A stretch of DNA of 64,000 nt from Halichondria panicea. Lineage: Eukaryota; Porifera; Demospongiae; Suberitida; Halichondriidae. The stretch is from assembly GCF_963675165.1 (NCBI RefSeq), contig NC_087392.1, forward strand, positions 4,237,442 to 4,301,441. The letters are read 5' to 3'. Under the pieces are notes generated by a model, which worked only from the letters and a program-made list of their open reading frames with translations, had not been told where the DNA came from and did not search any database. A program made the position numbers and the translations under genes. Below are positions 19,957 to 28,940 of this stretch, in pieces. Numbering within the stretch: position 1 is the stretch's first letter; the number at the start of each line of letters is the position of its first letter.

Positions 19957-22900
19957 TTACCGGCTAGAGTTTGATTCGTCTTCATGATCATTCGACTCTA
20001 CTTTTGAATTCTGCTGTGACGATAAGATTTGAGCTAACATTTCGAGTACCTTCCCTTGTGCGAGGGCCAGCTCATCGATTCTCTGATTGATGCTATTGAC
20101 TTGGTTCTCAATGCTGTGATCACTGTTTGACAGAGAATCCAGGTCCTTATTAATAACTTCTTCCTTGTTTGGATCCTCCCCTTTGATAGATTTCCACACA
20201 AACTTCCAGAGAAAACGCAAAATGTTGACTTTCTTGTTTGGAAAAGTAGTGTGTCTCCCTACATTGAGCCTCCAGAACAGTTTTGCTGGAAAAATCGTAT
20301 CAATTCGTTTGTAAAATCCGATTTCAATTGCTCTTGTTTCAGCGATAGCATTTCTCTTGATCAGATCGATATCTCCCACGGCCAAACCAATGAGTAGGTT
20401 CTGCACAACAATTGCCATGATGATAGCAATAATGATCACAAACATAAAGGTTAGAGTGCTAAAAAAGAGTTGGCCTGATACATCCTTGTCAATAAAGGAG
20501 ATATAGTCAATTTCGCCGAGGAGGTGAGCAAAGTTTGTGAAGAGTGAGTATCCCAGCGTTGAAAACTCCTGAGTGTTGCCAGCAAGGATGTACAAAGACA
20601 TGGCAAAGGCAATAATGAACAAAAAGCAGACGAGGAGCACTTGGAAAGCTGTCTTCGTTATAGCCAGAAACATGGTGACGTAAACTCCAAACAAATCAAA
20701 GAGTTGGATGGTTAGAACCAGACTGAACCACGTAAAGAAAGAAGCCAATGCACCAGCTTCCCAGATCACCTCGTTGAGCGATGTCCAAGGAATAACGAAA
20801 ATGTATGTGAAGATCACAGACAAAATGTCAACAATAACAAAGGTGTTCCTGGAAATGTTGAGCGATTCAGCTAGTCCAAGTTGAAACACAGTGACAAGCC
20901 AATGAATGAAATCGATGGTTGTAAAGCCAATGGTTATGAATCGAGCAACGTTCGCTGCTGGGCTGAATTCAACAGCAGTCGAGTTTAAGCCTGTAGAATT
21001 ACTCATGCCATTGTCACTGCTCTGAGTGCTCCCTCTCATTTCCACTGGGCTAGGAGCTAAAAAGGTGAAAGCAATCAGAAAAGCAATGTGGAGCACTATT
21101 GCCAACATTTTGATGATTTGTACCCATCGGCCATACTTTCGCCACTTCGATTTCAAGTAGCTCTCAGTGACTGGGTGAGTTAGAAGAGGCACTCGATTGA
21201 ATCTAACCATTGTTTGAAGAACCTGGAGGTGCCCATTGCTTAACGTCTGCCTGTACGAAGGACTGAATCTGGCTTGCCGTTTACTACCCTTGTACTGGAT
21301 CGACGGGGCTTCCATATGGTCATAGTTCTCAGATCGTAAAAGCTTTGCTTTTTCATCATCGTCTATATCAGGGCATTCAGAGCTCCTGTCAGACTTGAGT
21401 CGGATATACTTGAAGTTGTATGATTCCCAATAACCTCTCACTTCTCGTGGAACGTCGGCTTTTGTGTGAGACTGGTCGAGCACAAGTTTTGCAACTTCTG
21501 GCATGGATTGCACCAAAGAGATCATGGGATGCTCCTTCTGTGGCCCCACTGCGTCCAAGCACTCCTGCCATCGCTCATGATGGATGGCCGCCATCGCACA
21601 TTTAGTAAAGTGGCTGTCAAGAATGACATCAAAGAATGTTTCACCACAGTCATTAAGTGTAACAGGCACGCCTATGTTCAGCAGCAATGTGATCACATGT
21701 GGGCATCCACTCTGGGCTCCAAGGTGAAGAGCATTGTTTCCAAGGTCATCTGTCCAAGTCAGCTGGAAGGGGTGAGCTTCGTAAGTGACCCTAGCAACTT
21801 CTGCATGCCCCTTGTAGCAAGCATACATGAAAGGTGTACTGCCACTAAAGCACTTGTGCACCATCGCACCACTAGAAAGAAGAATTTCAACGGCACGCAT
21901 ATGACCACCACCTGCTGCAAGATGTAGGGGAGTCCCTCCATATTTGTTAGTTTGATTGAGAAGCTTTTGGCACTCCGACATATCAAGAAGAATCGATAAG
22001 GCTTTCCAATCACCACTTTCTGCAGCTAGATGGAGATAGTTGCTTCCGTTAACATCTTTGACATTTTTGAGTTGCTGGGCAGCAAATGTGACCATCATGG
22101 CAACTAGGTTGTTTTGGCAGAGGTTGAGAGCAATGTGTAAGGGGGAGCTTCCTTTCTTGTCGCAATCGGTGACTAGCTCAGAAGCACGTGGAATTTCTAG
22201 CAGAGCTCGGAGAATGAACTTCCTCTTGTGTTTCACAGTGTAGTGCAGAGGGTTCAAGCCATGTTTGTCTTTTATGAAGATGCTGGCACCAGCTACAAGA
22301 AGGATTTTAACACCACAAGAGCTCCCAGCCTTGATTGCAGCAAGCAATGGTGTCCTTCCTTCATCGTCTACTGGATCAACTTCAGCTCCGTTCTCGAGAA
22401 GAAAGCGAATAATCTCAGGGCTGTTGATGCAATGCACACAGCGATGAAGGGCAGTCTGCCCATACTGATCACGACAGTGTACGAGCTTTTTTCCACAATG
22501 CTGAACCATCAACTTCATCATATCGAGTTTTCCTTGTGTACACGCTAGAAGGAAAGGTGGAAGTTGTTTACCATTGTATTCTTTTGGACATGCTTTATAC
22601 TCCAGCAGAACTTCGACAACGTACAAGTGTCCTCCATCTACGGCAGCGTGCAATGGTGTACTGTTCTCTTCGTCGAGGAAGCTAAGCACTTTCTCTGGTG
22701 AGTATCCATGTTCCATACAGCGAGAAATCAAATAGCGGAGCACTCTGTGGGAGCCGACACGAGCAGCAAGGTGAAGTGGTGTCAAGTCATCGTCATCGGC
22801 AGCACATAAACGAAAGCCATAAATTTTTTTGAAGTGTTCATTTGCAAGTATGACATCATTTAAAGCTCGACAGACATCTAAGTTGTCTTTTTCTGATGCA

Positions 22901-23508
22901 ATGTGAAGAGGTGTGCGGTTTCGATAGCCCTTGATAACAATGTCCACTGGATACTCGAGGTATGCTGTCAGCAATTCTGCATTGTTTTTCCGCATAATCA
23001 AATGAAGGGGAGCATCGGAAGCCTTGTTAAGGATTGTATCGCTAGCTCCAGCTCCAAGCAGACTTTGAGCAGCGTCAATGTGACCTTTGTCACAGGCTAT
23101 ATGAAGTGCTGTGTTTCCATCTTTGTCAACAGCATTGAGGTCAATTCCACTGTCAATGAGGTACTGCATGACAGCCATATGGTTATTAGTTGTGGCATGG
23201 TGAAGAAGGGTGGCTCCATTCTCATCCTTATCTTTGATAGTAGTTCCAAGACCTTCTATGTACTTTTTGAGATCGTCTAGGTGACCATCTGCAGCCAGCT
23301 GGTGGGGTGAGGGCATGCCGTCAGAAATTGTATTGCTGAACATTTCAATGCTTATTTCTCGGTTTTTAGATTGTTTTCTCCTTCGCTTTTTATCAATAAC
23401 GGTGATGTAACCATGGTTTGATTCTCTGGCAGGCTCTTGAGGAATGTCCTGTTGGCTTGGACTGAACACCACAATAGCACGGGAGACCTTTTTAAAAGCC
23501 TGAGCCAT
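19957..23508 (-). CDS. TRPA-like ankyrin-repeat cation channel, copy 2 (1183 aa)
   Basis: About 15 amino-acid differences from copy 1 plus one deleted residue (CPDDLDDD to CPDIDDD). Same domain order: ankyrin repeats about 65-735, six membrane segments about 790-1045, coiled coil to the C-terminus. Differences include R to Q in the S2-S3 region (VFRLG to VFQLG) and R to K in S4-S5 (ITRTA to ITKTA), which could tune gating. The gene is intact with the same start. It lies 3' to 5' behind copy 1 in the same direction, as expected from tandem duplication. Whether both are transcribed cannot be seen. Confidence 0.9.
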   Translation of the reverse strand: MAQAFKKVSRAIVVFSPSQQDIPQEPARESNHGYITVIDKKRRRKQSKNREISIEMFSNTISDGMPSPHQLAADGHLDDLKKYIEGLGTTIKDKDENGATLLHHATTNNHMAVMQYLIDSGIDLNAVDKDGNTALHIACDKGHIDAAQSLLGAGASDTILNKASDAPLHLIMRKNNAELLTAYLEYPVDIVIKGYRNRTPLHIASEKDNLDVCRALNDVILANEHFKKIYGFRLCAADDDDLTPLHLAARVGSHRVLRYLISRCMEHGYSPEKVLSFLDEENSTPLHAAVDGGHLYVVEVLLEYKACPKEYNGKQLPPFLLACTQGKLDMMKLMVQHCGKKLVHCRDQYGQTALHRCVHCINSPEIIRFLLENGAEVDPVDDEGRTPLLAAIKAGSSCGVKILLVAGASIFIKDKHGLNPLHYTVKHKRKFILRALLEIPRASELVTDCDKKGSSPLHIALNLCQNNLVAMMVTFAAQQLKNVKDVNGSNYLHLAAESGDWKALSILLDMSECQKLLNQTNKYGGTPLHLAAGGGHMRAVEILLSSGAMVHKCFSGSTPFMYACYKGHAEVARVTYEAHPFQLTWTDDLGNNALHLGAQSGCPHVITLLLNIGVPVTLNDCGETFFDVILDSHFTKCAMAAIHHERWQECLDAVGPQKEHPMISLVQSMPEVAKLVLDQSHTKADVPREVRGYWESYNFKYIRLKSDRSSECPDIDDDEKAKLLRSENYDHMEAPSIQYKGSKRQARFSPSYRQTLSNGHLQVLQTMVRFNRVPLLTHPVTESYLKSKWRKYGRWVQIIKMLAIVLHIAFLIAFTFLAPSPVEMRGSTQSSDNGMSNSTGLNSTAVEFSPAANVARFITIGFTTIDFIHWLVTVFQLGLAESLNISRNTFVIVDILSVIFTYIFVIPWTSLNEVIWEAGALASFFTWFSLVLTIQLFDLFGVYVTMFLAITKTAFQVLLVCFLFIIAFAMSLYILAGNTQEFSTLGYSLFTNFAHLLGEIDYISFIDKDVSGQLFFSTLTFMFVIIIAIIMAIVVQNLLIGLAVGDIDLIKRNAIAETRAIEIGFYKRIDTIFPAKLFWRLNVGRHTTFPNKKVNILRFLWKFVWKSIKGEDPNKEEVINKDLDSLSNSDHSIENQVNSINQRIDELALAQGKVLEMLAQILSSQQNSKVESNDHEDESNSSR

Positions 23509-25152
23509 AACGTATCTATGAAAAAAGGCAATTTAAATTTTACAACTCAGCAAAATTTGATACTGCTGGCTAAAGGTGATTATCTATGAAAGTATCAATA
23601 TTCACAGTGAGCCACCCACCAGTCAATAAATGTTACAGGTTTAATAGCAGTCCGATTAATGAATAAGTAGAGCTACTTATACACATCAGCAGAACTATTA
23701 ATTAACTGCGAACACTGACACAGACGGTAGCATACAACTAGCTTTTAGTTTTTATCACTTGGTAACAGTACTAAGTCAACTTATTTATTCAAGTGCCCAT
23801 GCATGACAAATTTAAATAGGGAAATTAGCAAGCCAATTTGACTAAGCTTCTGTAACCATAACCATAACTAATCTCTGCCAATTGTATAGGCTCAGTGGCG
23901 TAGGAAGGGAGGGAGCCCCCCCCAGGTTATTAACTTATCAAGCTGCTATGCATGTAGATATTAAACCGTACTTCAGTTTTTCCATTAAAAAACCTGGAGT
24001 CCCCCCATTGAGAAATTGCTTCCTATGCCACTGAGGCTTATATACAAGTGTCAAGAATATTGTCTCATCTGATATACATGTCTTGCTCATAGAATGATAG
24101 AAATGAATTTATCCGTACATACATGCATGGAAAACGGATTGCACAAAAGGTCATCCTATCTTCTAGGTACTTCCCACATGATCAGAGAGCTCACCTTCTC
24201 TTCAGATGACTTATGAGGATTTGAATTCTTTAGCAAGCTGGTTGTAAATGCATAGGACTTAGCTTTGTGTGGAGTTGCAGCCCCACCCCCAAAAATTGTT
24301 CAAATGCAGATGATCTCGAAGTGAAGCCGCGTTCATGTCATTTAGTAAATGACTAAGGCCTAACTGTACTACTACATCATCTACATATAAACTGGGCTCT
24401 TCTTCCTAACACACATAGATCTAATTAACAATAATTTATTAGGTAAATAATTTTTCATTTTTTTATTGTGATAGTCATTTAAATACTAGTAGCATGCATA
24501 TATATTATATAGCATAATTATACATGCATGTACTAGATCTATCCGGCTATAGTTGAATAAATGGGGTTTCTGTGTACGTGTACACCGGTGTCTCTTCGAC
24601 CCAGAATCAATCATTTCTTGCGTGAATTGAGACTATCCACAATGAGCCCCACCCACTAAAACTCAAAGTAGTGCTGGACCTACTGACTGGTAAAGATTAC
24701 AGAGATTGCGCGCCCCATTCCCACCAGTTGGAGCATGCAAAGACTTAGCCTCTTACGCAGACCTTGAGAAAGGAAGAAAAAAGACTTCCGACCAAGCGAT
24801 TAAGTGAGAAAATGGGTGTGGGGACGAGGCTATAGCATGCAAAGACTACAACACCAACTACCAGCCCACAATCTTGTTTGGTGCTTCTCCAACCTTACAC
24901 TAGTACTCTCCACATCATTACTTACATGGAGCCATTTGTCTTACGTTAACTTGGAGGAATTTGCTCATCAAGAAATGTCATCTATAAATGATTCAGCATG
25001 TACAAGGAAACAGATTAGCTATAGAAATTAACTATCAGTGTGACATGAGTACTAAATTAATTCTATGCGGATCATGCCACTCTGCATGCTGTGTATATAA
25101 TAGCTATACTCGTCTTATAAAGTTATATGTATATACCTCATATTAATTCACT
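23509..25152. other. 5' flank of channel copy 2 and intergenic DNA
   Basis: 23509 to about 24402 repeats the 5' flank of copy 1, including the CTCAGTGGCGTAGGAAG MITE (23891-24035). From about 24403 the sequence is unique A+T-rich DNA without a recognisable gene. One 87 bp insertion is listed separately. Confidence 0.45.
24746..24832. mobile_element. 87 bp short insertion with TAGCCTC ends
   Basis: Begins TAGCCTCTTACGCAGACC and ends GGGGACGAGGCTA. The direct repeat AGCATGCAAAGACT stands on both sides (24732-24745 and 24834-24847). Termini match the foldback family, but the 14 bp repeat is longer than the 9 bp of the other copies, so part may be older or coincidental. Confidence 0.5.
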
Positions 25153-26832
25153 TCATTTACCCTGCAATTGAAACTGAACAGGGTAATGATCACTAACACT
25201 CTGTGCTTCCTCTGATGTTAATTCGTAATCCATATCAAATTTGACCACACCAGCACTGTTCTTGACAATATAGCATTTCACGTCTCCAGCAATAACAATC
25301 CTATATATAATTATACGAAGGTCAGTAGTACACCAAAGCCACAGTATAATTATATACGCATATATTTTACCTGTCATAGCTGCAATCTGAAGTGGTTGTA
25401 GTAGTGTCCTCAGTGGAATTGATGAGCCAGGTGAACCTTGTGTCCTTGACGAGATCAAGCTGTTGGTATTTTTTCTGTGAAAGGTACCTACAATCTGCAT
25501 TCATATCTCCCAGAATGATACCATTTGTGATATTGAAGACAGAAACAAGCTCATCATAAACATCATCTAAAGCGTTCAGCTCCTCGAAAGCAGCAGTAGG
25601 TTTGATGTGGATGGCCACGAGGAAGAATGGTGGGATATCTGTATAGATATGACAAGAATCAAGAGTAGGTACTTAATTGCAGCTATAATTGTTATAGTAA
25701 TTATACCTCACATGCAACTGCATGATGTGCATATAAGTACATTACGACACGATCAGAGCAGTAAATGATACGTAATATATACAGCTGATTTCCAAAGTTC
25801 ATAAGTAGTTGGTGATGTAGAAAACACATGCACCTTGAGGTTTTATTCTCTATTATTATAGTCTCAGTGTAGTTATTAGCGAACTGTATAACTCGTATTA
25901 TTATTTTGTTGCCCAGTGAGTGGGCAGATCAAAGCAATCCAGTGCTCTGTATATGGCATGTTGCATCACTATACCATAGCAACCATATATTGCACTGCAA
26001 TTAATGTACAGTAACCAGAAAAGTGTCTTTTATTCGGAGGTTCCACTGTACATACCATTTTGGGGTGTGGAGATTAGAATTGAATATGGTTCTCTTTCAA
26101 ACTTGTCAAAGGGATCACTAAATTGATGTTCTTCAAGTACATTTACTTTGTCCGTCCTGTATAGTAAGGTTGCATGCAATATATCAATAATACATATGAA
26201 TACTGCCTATCAGAGGAGCTCCGACATGCGTGCACGCATGTCGGATCTCTTCCGACTGCCTATATACATGCAGTACAGTCATGTGATGCCCAAATACATT
26301 ATACCTGTAAAGGAATGCATACTGTTCTTTGCTGCTTGTTCTTCCAAGGCGTTGACTCACATGCATGGAATAGTTACTACAGCAATTGGACTCAATATTC
26401 CTGAATCAATCAATGACATGGTAAATTGAATTTGAAACATAAATGCTTGCCTGTTTATCAGTTCTAGGAAAGAGTGTATTATCGTTTCTGATACATCCCG
26501 TATCTCTTGGATAAGAATAACATCACATTGATGAACAATCTACTCAGAAAAAAAGAAAAGAAGAATAATATAGGTCAAGCCAAGCACCTACGAGCCTAAG
26601 GAACTACATAGGCTTAAGTAATGACTGTCACAGGGGAACTAGATCGCAATCTATACACCAGCTGCAGGCGTATATTATACATAATTATATTAGCCACTGA
26701 GTAGCTTACCTTGATCAGTATGTTCACCACATCAGAGTTACTGAACTTGGTTTTTCCGAAAACTTGCACATTGAAAGCACATACTTTTAGTGGGTGGTTG
26801 ACTGTTGAAATCAAATTCACATGGGTATACAT
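25153..26832 (-). CDS. DNase I-like endonuclease B, 6 exons seen; 5' end uncertain
   Basis: Exons (high to low): about 26832-26710, 26539-26451, 26400-26305, 26156-26056, 25639-25371, 25300-25153, all joining in frame. A Ca/Mg-dependent DNase of the endonuclease/exonuclease/phosphatase fold. Catalytic positions of bovine DNase I are present: E39 (LIQEIRD), E78 (SKEQYAFLYR), H134 (AIHIKP), D168 and N170 (GDMNADC), D212 (CSYDR), H252 (SDHYPV). The second intron starts with GC (AACAG/gcaagc), a GC-AG intron. I could not find a signal-peptide exon; the Met at 26832 is only the first in frame, and an acceptor-like CAACAG just downstream suggests an upstream exon. Secreted or lysosomal in relatives. 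Confidence 0.75.
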
Positions 26833-26994
26833 GTAACTTAAGCGTCAAAAATGAGAGCATACAATCTGTGACCCCAAATTGCTTAACATCACTTTCCATT
26901 TATAGTGCATGGCCGGTGAAACCGTTGACTTGAAAACATAGCAACTCAATAGTCAGCCACCCACACAGGATAGTGAATGTGATATCAAATTGCT

Positions 26995-28741
26995 TTTAAT
27001 GAGGAAGTATTAGCCAACCTTTAATGGAAACCTCTACAGGATAATGGTCACTGACGTCCTTGGCTTCTGGCAATTCTAGACCGTATTCTTCATCAAATTT
27101 AAAAACTCCATTCTTGGTAACAACATTTAGAAGATCTCCTGCCATAATAATCCTGACAGACAGACAATAATGACTGTATCGATCAACCATGCAGATATTA
27201 TTATACCTGTCATAGCTGCAATCTGAAGTGGTTGTAGTAGTGTCCTCAGTGGAATTGATGAGCCAGGTGAACCTTGTGTCCTTGACGAGATCAAGCTGCT
27301 CATATTTGGTCTTTGAAAGATACCTACAATCTGCACTCATATCTCCCAGAATGATACCATTTGTGATATTGAAGACAGAAACAAGCTCATCATAAACATC
27401 ATCTAAAGCGTTCAGCTCCTCGAAAGCAGCAGTAGGTTTGGTGCGGATGGCCACGAGGAAGAATGGTGAGATATCTGTAGATATGAGGAGATATGAAAAT
27501 CTATTGGGACAGACTGAGTATAATAATTATATCACAGTATCTAGAATGTTTTGGGAGCATCAAACATATGCGAACTTTGCAAGGGTTAATCAATTCGCAA
27601 TAATAAAATCGCAAAACCTATAATACTGGTAAATACACACGACGATCCTTAATTGCCAGAACGCAATAATTAGATTGCAAAGGGTCAATTGTTCTGCTGA
27701 TTTGGCTCATTCGCAAAGGTTTTTCACCAGCAAAATATTCTAGTAATATGGTACATAACAATCGATGGTGACCACATTCCACAATGATACACCAATAACG
27801 ATATACGATCCTATAATTACAACATGGACTATCTTAATGTACACCAACCTCAAAATGCAACCTCTCTTATACAAGGGTCATGAATTATAGTCAACCCAAA
27901 CCTATATCACGAGACTTACTTGGAGATGTTGTATTATAATACCTTTTGCAGTCAAGAGAACAGAATATGGCTCTCTTTCAAACAAGTCCAAAGGGTCTTC
28001 ATATTGATACACAGCCTCCACGCGGATTTTATCTTCCCTACGTATATATAATATTCATACAGTATCTGATACATGATTATACAACATACAAGTTATTTTT
28101 TTTATTATACACATGCATGCAAGAACAAGACCATGGCACTAGTAAGATTTTGATCAATTAATGTACATCACCAAAGAATCAGATGCATGCTGTATATATC
28201 GGCAATTCAAATGGTAATTTTACATGCAGCTAGGGATATAATTATATAGAGTCTATATAAGACTGTGCATGTCGTATATAATAATTATAGTCTATATAGT
28301 TGTTTTTAACCTGTATAAGAAAGCATATTGCTCCTTGCTCCTGGTCCTTCCCAGACGTTCACTTATTTTCATATCATAGATAAAATACGGCTCTGTAAAA
28401 CTGAGGGAACAATTATTGTATGCATGGATAGCGTAACAGTCAGTATAATATTGTACTTGTTGACTTTATCCAAGAATTTGTAGATAACAGTCATCGAGGC
28501 ATCTCGTATTTCTTGAATAAGAATCACATCATACCTGGACACAATCTATACATATATATTTAGCTTGGCTAATTCAAGTAGGAACTTAGCGAACCTTAGA
28601 TAGTGTATCCACGACATCAGCTTTGTTGAACTTAGTTTTGCCAAATATCTGGACATTGAAAGCACCTATCTTCAGCTGTTCAGCCTCCCCACTCAAGAAG
28701 TAAAGGCAGGAGATACCTAGAATAATGACAAAAGCCCTCAT
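26995..28741 (-). CDS. DNase I-like protein A, 6 exons, two catalytic residues replaced
   Basis: Exons 28741-28595, 28457-28545, 28311-28400, 27943-28037, 27207-27474 and 26995-27152 join in frame (about 280 aa, the DNase I length). The N-terminus is a good signal peptide (MRAFVIILGISCLYFLSGEA), so it is secreted. The fold markers are all there: GAFNVQIFG, LIQEIRD, SKEQYAFLYR, CSYDR, SDHYPVE. However, the position of H134 reads Arg (AIRTKP) and that of N170 reads Ser (GDMSADC), while copy B keeps both. DNase activity is therefore doubtful. The fifth exon is almost the same DNA as in copy B; the other exons have diverged more. Confidence 0.8.
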
Positions 28742-28940
28742 GATTGATATTATTAACTGGTCACAGCTAATATGGGTACTCTACATCTAGTAGATCTACA
28801 CACATGCGCTTTGTGTGCCCACGCCATGACGACATTGCTGGTGCCGCTGGTGCTAAGCGCGGTTTAGGAGATCTCCTGCTTAACGATCTTAACCTAACGT
28901 TTAATTCTGAGTTGAGTGAGAGATCGAGACTTCATGCGCC

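Noticed and set aside
26148-26429. Plus-strand ORFs inside the DNase B gene
   Set aside because: Overlap the conserved minus-strand exons and show no homology or splice support.
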